Positions 28,512-36,363 of a stretch of 64,000 nt of DNA are shown in pieces. The notes beneath the pieces are model-generated. The model saw only the letters and a program-made list of their open reading frames with translations, was not told the DNA's origin and did no database searches. Within the stretch, counting starts at the first letter, position 1, and each line of letters starts with the position of its first letter. This stretch comes from Sciscionella marina DSM 45152. GTDB taxonomy: Bacteria; Actinomycetota; Actinomycetes; Mycobacteriales; Pseudonocardiaceae. The stretch is from positions 62,001 to 126,000 of the forward strand of contig NZ_KB905392.1 in assembly GCF_000379465.1 (NCBI RefSeq), given 5' to 3'. The position numbers and the translations under genes are program-made.

Positions 28512-29638
28512 GCGCGCCACTGTCCGGGGTCCGGGTGGCCGATCTGTCCAGGGTGCTTTCCGGGCCCTACGCCACGATGCTGCTCGCCGACCTCGGCGCC
28601 GAGGTGATCAAGGTCGAGCAGCCGGGACGCGGTGATGACACCCGAGCCTGGTCGCCGCCCGAGGCCGGTGGAGAGAGCAGCTACTACCTCTCGCTCAATC
28701 GGGGCAAGCGCAGCCTCGCCATCGACCTCGCGAGCCCCGAGGGCCACGCGCGCGCCCTGCGGCTGTGCACGGAGGCCGACATCGTGGTGCAGAACTTCCG
28801 CCCCGGAACCGCGGACCGGCTCGGCCTCGGCTTCGCGGATGTCGCCGCGGTCAACCCGGATGTCGTGTACTGCTCGGTCAGCGCTTATCCGGACGGGCAC
28901 CCCGAGGAAGGGCAACCGGGCTTCGATGTCGTGCTCCAGGCCGAATCCGGGTTCATGGCGATCACCGGGGACCCCGAGGGGGAACCGGTCAAGGTCGGTG
29001 TCGCCATCGTGGATGTGCTCACCGCGCTGAACACCTCGACCGCGATGCTCGCCGGTCTGCACAAGGTGGCGCGCACCGGAGCGGCCGAGCACATCCGGGT
29101 CTCGATGCTCGGCTCCGCGCTGTCCGGTCTGGTGAACATCGCCCAGGCCGCGCTGGTGACCGGTACCGAGCCGGAGCGCTACGGCAACGAACACCCGAGC
29201 GTGGTTCCCTACCAGCCTTTCCAGGCAGCGGACGGGAAAGTGCTCATCGCCGCGGGCAACGACGCGCTGTTCGGCAAGCTGTGCGAACTGCTCGGCCGCG
29301 CGGATCTCGCCGAGGATCCGCGGTATGCGAGCAATGCGCTCCGGGTCGCCAACCGGGAGACCCTGTTGCCCGCACTCGCCGGGCGCATCGTGGAGTGGCC
29401 CGCCGAAAAGCTCGTCGACGCGCTGCGCACCGCGGGAGTGCCAGCGGGCAATATCCGCGGTGTGCTCGATGCACTGCGGCACGGCGGTTCCTCGGTCACC
29501 GCGCAGCTCGAACACCCCACGGCGGGCACACTCACCATGCCCCGTCCCGGTTTCCGGTTCACCGGTTCGGAAACCTTCGCCACCCTTCCCCCACCGTTTC
29601 TCGGTGAACACACAGATGCAGAACAGGAGCAAGAATGA
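28508..29638 (+). CDS. CaiB/BaiF-family CoA-transferase (glutarate CoA-transferase candidate)
   Basis: 376 residues of the type III CoA-transferase family: LSGVRVADLSRVLSGPYATMLLADLGAEVIKVE opening, probable catalytic aspartate D140 in QPGFDVVLQAESG, and the C-terminal FRFTGSETF. It overlaps both neighbours by ATGA and lies directly before a glutaryl-CoA dehydrogenase. By analogy with succinyl-CoA:glutarate CoA-transferase (SUGCT) it probably activates glutarate; the substrate is inferred from context, not seen. Confidence 0.85.
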   Translation: MSAPLSGVRVADLSRVLSGPYATMLLADLGAEVIKVEQPGRGDDTRAWSPPEAGGESSYYLSLNRGKRSLAIDLASPEGHARALRLCTEADIVVQNFRPGTADRLGLGFADVAAVNPDVVYCSVSAYPDGHPEEGQPGFDVVLQAESGFMAITGDPEGEPVKVGVAIVDVLTALNTSTAMLAGLHKVARTGAAEHIRVSMLGSALSGLVNIAQAALVTGTEPERYGNEHPSVVPYQPFQAADGKVLIAAGNDALFGKLCELLGRADLAEDPRYASNALRVANRETLLPALAGRIVEWPAEKLVDALRTAGVPAGNIRGVLDALRHGGSSVTAQLEHPTAGTLTMPRPGFRFTGSETFATLPPPFLGEHTDAEQEQE

Positions 29639-30807
29639 GCGTCAAACAGGCCGATCCGCACGATTTCCTCGGGATCGACGCCGATCTCGGCGACACCGAA
29701 CGGGACGTTCGCGATGCCGTGCGCGCCTATGCCCGCGAGGAGCTGACCCCGCACATCGCCGACTGGTACGAGAACGGCGGCCTGCCCCGCGAACTCGCCT
29801 CCGGACTCGGCAAGCTCGGCCTGTTCGGCATGCACCTCGAGGGGTACGGCTGCGCCGGGCTCTCCGCGCTCGCCTACGGGATCGCCTGCCGGGAGCTCGA
29901 GGCCGTCGACTCCGGGCTGCGCAGCTATGTGTCCGTACAAGGATCGCTGGCCATGTTCGCGATCCACCAGTGGGGAACCGAGGAGCATCGAACCGAGTGG
30001 CTGCCCCGGATGGCCGCGGGGGACGCACTCGGCTGCTTCGGGCTCACCGAACCGGATTCCGGCTCGGACCCGGGTTCCATGCGGACCACCGCCCGCCGTG
30101 AGGGTTCGGACTGGGTGCTCAACGGGACGAAGATGTGGATCACCAACGGGACTCTCGCCGATGTCGCCGTGGTGTGGGCGAACACCGATGAGGGTGTCCG
30201 TGGTTTCGTGGTCCCCACCGACACCCCCGGATTCACCGCCAACGAGGTCAAGCACAAGCTTTCCCTGCGCGCCTCGATCACCGCCGAACTCGTGCTGGAG
30301 AACGTCCGGCTGCCCGGGTCCGCGGCCTTCCCGGATGTGCGCGGCCTCAAGGGTCCGCTTTCCTGCCTCAACGAGGCCCGGTTCGGCATCCTGTGGGGTG
30401 TGGTCGGCGCCGCGCGCAGTTGCTATGAATCCGCGCTCGACTACGCCAAGACCCGCGAACAGTTCGGCAAACCGCTCGCGGCTTTCCAACTCACCCAGCG
30501 CAAACTCGCCGACATGCTCGTCGAGGTGAACCGCTCGGCGCTGGTGGCGCGCCAGCTCTCCACGCTCAAGGACGCCGGGGAACTCGCCCCGACTCAGGTC
30601 AGCTTCGGCAAATTCGCGAACGTCCGCTCCGCCATCGAGGTCGCCCGCAGCGCGCGAACCGTGCTCGGCGCGAACGGAATCACCCTGGAGTACCCGGTGA
30701 TGCGGCACATGAACAACCTGGAGACCGTGCTCACCTACGAGGGCACCGAGGAGGTGCACGCCCTGAGCCTCGGCGCCGCGGTGACCGGAGTCCAGGCCTT
30801 CCGCTGA
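29635..30807 (+). CDS. Glutaryl-CoA dehydrogenase-like acyl-CoA dehydrogenase
   Basis: 390 residues, FAD flavoprotein. SGLRSYVSVQGSLAMFAI, LGCFGLTEPDSGSDPGSMRT and the C-terminal TYEGTEEVHALSLGAAVTG are the glutaryl-CoA dehydrogenase pattern, with catalytic base E369. Members oxidise and decarboxylate glutaryl-CoA to crotonyl-CoA. Its ATG overlaps the CoA-transferase stop. Together with the DUF3870 gene it makes a compact glutarate utilisation operon, relevant to lysine or aromatic-ring breakdown. Confidence 0.88.
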   Translation: MSVKQADPHDFLGIDADLGDTERDVRDAVRAYAREELTPHIADWYENGGLPRELASGLGKLGLFGMHLEGYGCAGLSALAYGIACRELEAVDSGLRSYVSVQGSLAMFAIHQWGTEEHRTEWLPRMAAGDALGCFGLTEPDSGSDPGSMRTTARREGSDWVLNGTKMWITNGTLADVAVVWANTDEGVRGFVVPTDTPGFTANEVKHKLSLRASITAELVLENVRLPGSAAFPDVRGLKGPLSCLNEARFGILWGVVGAARSCYESALDYAKTREQFGKPLAAFQLTQRKLADMLVEVNRSALVARQLSTLKDAGELAPTQVSFGKFANVRSAIEVARSARTVLGANGITLEYPVMRHMNNLETVLTYEGTEEVHALSLGAAVTGVQAFR

Positions 30808-30869
30808 CCGGGCCCGATGCCCCCCTAACTGAATATCTCGACAGATCGGTGTTGCATCGCGATAGTTTT

Positions 30870-30879
30870 CGATATATCG
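30870..30879. promoter_or_regulatory. Palindrome upstream of padR
   Basis: CGATATATCG, a perfect 10-base palindrome 66 bases before the padR start, surrounded by partial copies of the same ATATC/GATAG theme (for example CGCGATAG at 30859-30866). PadR regulators commonly bind such AT-centred dyads near their own promoter; the link is inference. Confidence 0.4.
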
Positions 30880-30944
30880 TTAATGATGTCAGCACCGAGC
30901 TGTCGCGGATCCAGCGGGGTCCGCCACGAGAGAGGGGCAAACCC

Positions 30945-31673
30945 ATGCGTCAGTCATTCGGATTTCACGGAGACGGCTTCCACCGGCAGCACGACCACCC
31001 GCACCGGCGCCCGCATCCGGGCCACGATTTCGACCCGCACGCCCGCGCCCGGCACGGCGGCCCGTTCGGTGGCTTCGGCCCCGGCGGTTTCGGACCGGGC
31101 TTCGGTCCCGGCGGTTTCGGTCCACCCCAAGGGTTCCCGCCCGGATTCGGGGGGCCGTGGCAGGGCCGGGGCCGGGGCGGCGGACGAGGAAGAGGCCGCC
31201 AGCGCCGCGGTGATGTCCGCGCCGCGGTGCTCGCCCTGCTCACCGAGCGCCCGATGCACGGCTACGAGATGATCCGCGAGATCACCGAACGCAGCGGCAA
31301 CGCCTGGCGGCCGAGTCCCGGTTCGGTGTATCCCCTGCTGCAGCAGCTCGCCGACGAGGACCTGATCACCGAGAGCGGTGAGGGCCGGGGTGGCAAGAAG
31401 CTGTTCGCCCTGACCGAGGAGGGCAAGCAGGAGGCGGAACAGCACACGGAGAACCCGCCGTGGGAGCAGGCGGCGGCCGAAGCGCCCGCCGAGGACAGCC
31501 CGTTGCAGGCCGCGGCGGCTCAGCTGGCCGGGGCGGCCGTGCAGCTGTTCATGGTCGGCTCGGCGGACCAGAGGAACCGCGCGGTCACGATCCTGAACAA
31601 CGCCCGCAAGGAGCTCTACGGCATCCTCGCCGAGGACGCTCCCGCGGACGACGGGGAACAGGACGAGGACTGA
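30945..31673 (+). CDS. PadR-family regulator with Gly/Pro/Phe-rich N-terminus
   Basis: 242 residues. The first ~90 are low-complexity, His/Asp/Arg then repeated GGFGPGGFGPGFGP units. The PadR winged helix begins near residue 90 (GDVRAAVLALLTERPMHGYEM... SPGSVYPLLQQLADEDLI, wing GRGGKKLFALTEEG), followed by an acidic helical tail. Start ATG 30945 after GAGAGAGGGG. It is autonomous: the next gene on the other strand is a methyltransferase. Such Gly-rich PadR proteins are common in actinobacteria, but the repeat's purpose is unknown. Confidence 0.88.
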   Translation: MRQSFGFHGDGFHRQHDHPHRRPHPGHDFDPHARARHGGPFGGFGPGGFGPGFGPGGFGPPQGFPPGFGGPWQGRGRGGGRGRGRQRRGDVRAAVLALLTERPMHGYEMIREITERSGNAWRPSPGSVYPLLQQLADEDLITESGEGRGGKKLFALTEEGKQEAEQHTENPPWEQAAAEAPAEDSPLQAAAAQLAGAAVQLFMVGSADQRNRAVTILNNARKELYGILAEDAPADDGEQDED

Positions 31674-31679
31674 GCAGGT

Positions 31680-32396
31680 CTAGGAGTCCAGGATGATCCC
31701 GGTCGGTTTGCTGCGAACCCGCAGCCGGTAACCGACCGGGATCTCCGTTCCGCAGGTCTCGGCGATCGCGCGGCGGGCCACTTTCGCGGAGAATTCGATA
31801 CGCAGCACCGCTTCCAGCTCGGCCCGCCTGGCGAACCGCCAGGTCGTGGCCACGTTCCTGCTGGTGAACCCCTGCGTGGTGAAGAACTGTTCCACCTGCC
31901 CCGGTTCGTAGTCCGGCAAGTCGGCGCACAGCCAGTCCCCGTAGGGGGCCGCGAACCCGTCGAGGTCCACGATCGCCAGTACGCCACCGGGGCGCAGTAC
32001 CCGGTCCGCCTCCCGCAACCCCGGTTCGCAACCGGGACCGAAAAAGTACGCGGTCCGCGCGTGCAGCACATCGGCACTCGCGTCCGGCAGCGGAAGAGCC
32101 TGCGCCCGTCCCGCGAAAGCCTTGGCATTCGGCAGATCGGCGACCCGCTCGCGCGCCCGTTCGCGCAGCGGCGGATGCGGTTCCACACCGATCACGCTCG
32201 CCGCCCGCACCGCGAACCGGGGCAGGTGGAAACCGTCCCCACAGCCGACGTCCACCACATCGCGACCGGTGCACGGGGCGTGTTCCTCGATCGCCGCCCA
32301 CACCGCGCCGTGCACGTCCTGTGCCGCGTTCTCGATCGCGTAAGTCTTCGGCCAGCGCCAGATGTTCGGGCTCGGCCGGACGGATTCGGCGGTCAT
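31680..32396 (-). CDS. Class I SAM-dependent methyltransferase
   Basis: 238 residues: motif I VVDVGCGDGFHLPRFA, post-I acidic end VIGVEPHPP, motif III region VLRPGGVLAIVDLDGF. The fold is that of small-molecule methyltransferases of the UbiE/Methyltransf_11 type; the acceptor is unknown. The ATG overlaps the cdsA stop by four bases, so it is translationally coupled to phosphatidate cytidylyltransferase. A lipid-linked role is possible but is inference from position. Confidence 0.85.
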   Translation of the reverse strand: MTAESVRPSPNIWRWPKTYAIENAAQDVHGAVWAAIEEHAPCTGRDVVDVGCGDGFHLPRFAVRAASVIGVEPHPPLRERARERVADLPNAKAFAGRAQALPLPDASADVLHARTAYFFGPGCEPGLREADRVLRPGGVLAIVDLDGFAAPYGDWLCADLPDYEPGQVEQFFTTQGFTSRNVATTWRFARRAELEAVLRIEFSAKVARRAIAETCGTEIPVGYRLRVRSKPTGIILDS

Positions 32397-33337
32397 CCCC
32401 CGGTGGGCAGCATGAGCCCGAGCATCATCCAGGACAGCACCGCCGAGGGCAGCAGCGAGTCGAGCCGGTCCATCAGCCCACCGTGCCCCGGCAACAGCGT
32501 GCCCATGTCCTTGATCCCGAGATCCCGCTTCACCAACGATTCCATCAGGTCGCCGAGGGTCGCGGAACAGACGACCGCCACCCCGAGAATCGCGCCCTGC
32601 CACCACTGCCCGTCGAGTAGCAGCCAGATCGCGAGCCAGCCCGCCACCAGGCCGGAGACCAGCGAACCGGCGAATCCCTCCCAGGACTTCTTCGGGCTGA
32701 TCGAGGGCGCCATCGGGTGCCTGCCGAGCAGCACCCCGGCCGCGTATCCGCCGGTGTCCGAGCACACCACCACGATCAGGAAGGTCAGCACCCGGCCGAC
32801 CCCGTCCAGCGGGAGCACCAGCAGCGCGGCGAACGAGGCGAACAGGGGCACATAGGCCGCAGCGAACACCGAGGCCGCCACATCCCGGAGATAGCCGTCC
32901 GCCCCGGAACGCATCCGCCACAGCAGGCAGGCGAGCACCGTGGCGACGAACCCGACCAGGGCGCCGCGCAGACCGAACGGCCAGGTCAGCCACACCATCG
33001 CCTGACCACCGAGCAGCAGCGGAACCCGGGCGATCCGGATGTCGGCGCCACGCCGGAAGGCCCCGGCCAGTTCGATGGTGCCGACCGCGACCGCCGCGGC
33101 GATCACGATCAGGAACAGCTGCCGGTAGGTCAGCAGGGCGGCGAGCACCGCGGCGCCGAGCGCGAGCCCGACGCCGATCGCGGCGGGGAGATCGCGCCCG
33201 GCGCTGCGGGCGGGCTTGCCCGATTCGGCTGTCCCGCCCTCCGCGGCCGGAGCGCCGGGTTCCCCAGGCTCATCGACGCCGCTGTTCTCGGCGTCGCCCT
33301 GCTCGGCATTCACAGCAGCCGAACCTACCTTGAGCAC
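32393..33337 (-). CDS. cdsA: Phosphatidate cytidylyltransferase
   Basis: Makes CDP-diacylglycerol from CTP and phosphatidate, the branch point of phospholipid synthesis. 314 residues: an acidic, proline/alanine-rich cytoplasmic N-terminus of about 45 residues, eight or so membrane helices, and the signature KRDLGIKDMGTLLPGHGGLM with DRLDS. The GTG start at 33337 is used; a second GTG at 33313 with AAGGTAGG upstream is a good alternative. In most actinobacteria frr lies upstream of cdsA; here an APC permease does. Confidence 0.93.
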   Translation of the reverse strand: MLKVGSAAVNAEQGDAENSGVDEPGEPGAPAAEGGTAESGKPARSAGRDLPAAIGVGLALGAAVLAALLTYRQLFLIVIAAAVAVGTIELAGAFRRGADIRIARVPLLLGGQAMVWLTWPFGLRGALVGFVATVLACLLWRMRSGADGYLRDVAASVFAAAYVPLFASFAALLVLPLDGVGRVLTFLIVVVCSDTGGYAAGVLLGRHPMAPSISPKKSWEGFAGSLVSGLVAGWLAIWLLLDGQWWQGAILGVAVVCSATLGDLMESLVKRDLGIKDMGTLLPGHGGLMDRLDSLLPSAVLSWMMLGLMLPTGG

Positions 33338-33386
33338 GGTCGCACTACCTGTTCGGAGGGTCGGTTGACGGAATCGATGGCGTGGG

Positions 33387-35075
33387 TCACTCGGCGCCGA
33401 GCGCGGTCTCTTCTTCCGCGGCCTCCGAACGCGCGTTCTCGATCTCCCGCTCGACCCGCACCGGGGAGAGGCCGGAGCGGATCGCGAAGACGTAGGTGCC
33501 GAGCGAGACCACGAACATGGCCAGCGCGCCCCAGCCGAGGCTGAGCACCTTGAGCCCGCCGCCGTAGTCGCCGAGGTAACTGATCACCGCGAGCAGCACG
33601 AGCCATGGAATCACCCAGGCGCCCGCCTTGAGGTCCAGCGGCGGCAGCTTGCGCTTCGAAGTGGCGATGAAGACCGGCAGCAGGACCAGCCCGAGCAGCA
33701 GCATCAGGAACAGCTTCCAGTTCGTGTCCCAGCCCGCCCAGAACACGATCATGTTCGCCGAGAAGAACGCGAGGAACGGGATGATGTCCCCACCGGCGAG
33801 CCTGAACGGGCGCGGGAAGTCAGGGGCCCTGCGGCGCAGCAAGGCCAACACGATCGGCCCGCTGCCGAACGAGAGCACAGTCGCCGAGGTCACCAGGCTC
33901 ACCAAGCTCTGCCAGCTCGGGAACGGCAGGAAGAAGATCAGCCCGACCACGAAGGTCACGAGCAGGCTCACCACCGGAACACCGCGCTTGCTGACCTTGG
34001 TCAGCGACTGCGGGGCATTGCCGTTCTGCCCCATGGCGTACGAGATGCGCGCCGTGACGGTGTTGTAGATCAGACCGGTGTCGCCGGGCGAGACCACCGC
34101 GTCGATGTAGAGGATGATGGCCAGCCAGCCGAGCCCGAGGATCGTGGCGATCGCGGCGAGCGGACCGAAGTCGTTGGCGAAGCTCAGGTGTTCCCAGCCG
34201 CCCGCCTTCGCCAGATCACCCGGCTGCACCACGCCGACGAACGCGATCTGCAGCAGCACGTAGATCACACCGCAGATCAGCACACAGCCGATGACCGCGA
34301 TCGGCACGTTCCGCTTCGGGTTCTTGGACTCTCCCGCCAGCTCGATCCCTTGGCGGAACCCGATGAAGGAGAACGCGATACCCGCCGTGGCGATCGCGGT
34401 GAACACACCTTCCCAGCCGCCCGGCATGAAGCCGTAGCGGGTGAAGTTCCCGGAGAAGTGGCCCAGCTTGAAGCCGAAGTACAGGAACGCCGCGATGACC
34501 ACCACGATCACCAGCAGCTTCCACCACACCAGCGCGTTGTTGATGCGCGCGAAGTACTTCACGCCGTAGTAGTTGATCAGCACGAACACGGCCATCAGGA
34601 TCACCGCGACCACCGTGCCGAAGCCGGTGAGCGTGTACACCGGATCGGCACCGGCCTCGAGCTGGTGCGGCGTCATCATCGCCGGCAGGCCGAGCGACTG
34701 GATGTACCCCGTTGAGTACTGCAGCACCGCCTCGACCTCGACCGGTGGAATGGACACCGCCGCGAGCCAGGTGATCCAGCCCATCACGTAGCTGGCGAAG
34801 GAACCGAAGGCGATGTGCGGGAACCGCACCACCCCGCCGGAGATCGGGAACATCGTGCCCAGTTCGGCGAAGCACAGCCCGATGAACAGGATCATGACCG
34901 CGGCGATCGCCCAGGAGAGCAGTGCCGCCGGGCCGGCCAGCTTCGCGGCCTTCAACGCACCGAACAGCCAACCGGAACCGATGAGTGAGCCGACACCGGC
35001 GAACAACAGCCCGACGAGACCGAGGTCCCGGCGCAGCTTGTGCCCGCCTTCTCCACCGTGTTGTGTTGTGGCCAT
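33387..35075 (-). CDS. APC-family amino acid permease
   Basis: 562 residues with about twelve membrane helices. The first helix carries the APC G-S-I-G-S-G motif (GVGSLIGSGWLFG), then FAELGTMFPISGGVVRFPHIAFG, and a later ELAGESKNPKRNVP loop. It probably imports an amino acid, with proton coupling. ATG at 35075 is chosen because GGGAG lies nine bases upstream. It is the gene upstream of cdsA on the same strand, with a 49-base gap. Substrate not predictable. Confidence 0.88.
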   Translation of the reverse strand: MATTQHGGEGGHKLRRDLGLVGLLFAGVGSLIGSGWLFGALKAAKLAGPAALLSWAIAAVMILFIGLCFAELGTMFPISGGVVRFPHIAFGSFASYVMGWITWLAAVSIPPVEVEAVLQYSTGYIQSLGLPAMMTPHQLEAGADPVYTLTGFGTVVAVILMAVFVLINYYGVKYFARINNALVWWKLLVIVVVIAAFLYFGFKLGHFSGNFTRYGFMPGGWEGVFTAIATAGIAFSFIGFRQGIELAGESKNPKRNVPIAVIGCVLICGVIYVLLQIAFVGVVQPGDLAKAGGWEHLSFANDFGPLAAIATILGLGWLAIILYIDAVVSPGDTGLIYNTVTARISYAMGQNGNAPQSLTKVSKRGVPVVSLLVTFVVGLIFFLPFPSWQSLVSLVTSATVLSFGSGPIVLALLRRRAPDFPRPFRLAGGDIIPFLAFFSANMIVFWAGWDTNWKLFLMLLLGLVLLPVFIATSKRKLPPLDLKAGAWVIPWLVLLAVISYLGDYGGGLKVLSLGWGALAMFVVSLGTYVFAIRSGLSPVRVEREIENARSEAAEEETALGAE

Positions 35076-35320
35076 CTCCGCGCGGCTCCCTTGCTCATGG
35101 CTTCTGAGGCGATTTCCAGCGCCGGTATCGTATGGGTGATCCGACCCGGACACGTAACGACGCGCGGTGGAACCTACCCAATCATTGAACCGGATAGGTT
35201 ACGAAACGATCAAAAAGTTACCGACCGTGGCGATATGCGACGGAATTTGCCCGATCAACCGGATTTGACCGAAGCGGGCTGCGCCAGCCCGGATACGAAC
35301 CGTGACGAGCCGTAGCCGAC

Positions 35321-35362
35321 AAAACGCGCGCCGAGGATGGGGATCACCAGCATCGGCGCGCG
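35321..35362 (-). terminator. Intrinsic terminator downstream of pdtaR
   Basis: Reading the minus strand, CGCGCGCCGA (35362-35353), an 18-base loop and the complementary TCGGCGCGCG (35334-35325) form a perfect 10-base stem, immediately followed by TTTT (35324-35321). It begins 20 bases after the pdtaR stop. Confidence 0.65.
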
Positions 35363-35381
35363 TCCGGGTCGAACCGGGATT

Positions 35382-35987
35382 TCAGGGTTTCACGGTCTCC
35401 ACGACCGCCTGGGCCACATCGCGCATCGTGCTGCGGCGGTCCATGGCGGTGCGCTGGATCCAGCGGAACGCGTCCGGTTCCGAGAGGCCGTGCTTGGTCA
35501 TCAGCAGACCCTTCGCGCGGTCCACCAGCTTGCGCGTCTCCAGGCGATCGGTCAGGCTCGCCACCTCCGACTCGAGCGCGGAGAGCTCCGCGAACCGGGA
35601 GACGGCCAGCTCGATCGACGGGGTCAGGTCCGACTTGCTGAACGGCTTCACCAGGTACGCCATTGCACCCGCCTCGCGCGCCCGGTCCACCAGGTCCCGC
35701 TGCGAGAACGCCGTCAAGATCACCACCGGAGCGATCCGCTCCTCCGCGATCTTCGCCGCCGCGTCGATCCCGTCCAGCTTCGGCATCTTCACGTCGAGCA
35801 GTACCAGGTCCGGCTTCAGTTCACGCGCCAGGGAGACGGCCTGTTCCCCGTCCCCCGCCTCGCCGACCACCTCGTAGCCTTCCTCGCGCAGCATCTCGAC
35901 CAGGTCAAGGCGGATCAGCGCCTCATCCTCCGCGACCAACACCCGGCGTTCGGCCTTCTGGTCATTACCACCGGTCGTCTCGCTCAC
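35382..35987 (-). CDS. pdtaR: ANTAR-domain response regulator, PdtaR type
   Basis: 201 residues: receiver domain with acidic pair E20/D21, phospho-acceptor D65 (LVLLDVKMPKLDG), switch residue in LTAFSQRDL and K in LVKPFSKSD, then a coiled linker and a C-terminal ANTAR RNA-binding domain (LETRKLVDRAKGLLMTKHGL). PdtaR is an RNA-binding antiterminator controlled by the PdtaS kinase in mycobacteria. GTG start at 35987 after GGAGG. A tRNA-Leu lies upstream, as I recall for the mycobacterial homologue. No cognate kinase is in the window. Confidence 0.93.
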   Translation of the reverse strand: MSETTGGNDQKAERRVLVAEDEALIRLDLVEMLREEGYEVVGEAGDGEQAVSLARELKPDLVLLDVKMPKLDGIDAAAKIAEERIAPVVILTAFSQRDLVDRAREAGAMAYLVKPFSKSDLTPSIELAVSRFAELSALESEVASLTDRLETRKLVDRAKGLLMTKHGLSEPDAFRWIQRTAMDRRSTMRDVAQAVVETVKP

Positions 35988-36124
35988 CAAGACCTCCATC
36001 GACATCAGCTTGACGGGACACCGGCCTCCCCCGGCACCCTGCGTGATTATCGTACCTATCAACGCACCGCCCGACCCGCCCACGGGAGCCATCTCACGGT
36101 CACGTTATTCTCTGGCACGACAGC

Positions 36125-36197
36125 GCCCCCGTAGCCCAATGGCAGAGGCAGCGGATTCAAAACCCGTCCAGTGTGAGTTCGACTCTCACCGGGGGCA
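36125..36197 (+). tRNA. tRNA-Leu(CAA), short (class I) form
   Basis: 73 bases folding as a cloverleaf. Acceptor GCCCCCG/CGGGGGC, D-stem GCC/GGC, anticodon stem GCGGA/CCCGT with a G-T wobble at the bottom and an A-C mismatch next to the loop, loop TTCAAAA with anticodon CAA at 36158-36160, a five-base variable loop, and T-arm GTGAG-TTCGACT-CTCAC. Discriminator A; no encoded CCA. Anticodon CAA reads leucine TTG, but leucine tRNAs normally have a long variable arm. Short tRNA-Leu(CAA) genes beside pdtaR also exist, as I recall, in mycobacteria. Confidence 0.85.
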
Positions 36198-36363
36198 CTC
36201 GCAGCAATCACATCAGGCTCGGTCCGCCCGTTCTCTCCTGCCTCCATAGCGGCGTTGCCGGTATCGCCGGTGGTCCGACTCGACGAAACCGGGCGCCACA
36301 CCGATCGCGCCCGGCGTCCTTCCGGACCGGGCCCCGGCTCGAGCGCCGTACGGAGTGCGTGCG

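Noticed and set aside
30870-30879. Palindrome as part of an insertion-sequence end
   Set aside because: No transposase or matching inverted end nearby; a regulatory site is simpler.
36125-36197. tRNA as an integration site of a mobile element
   Set aside because: No integrase, no duplicated 3' end of the tRNA was found in the window.
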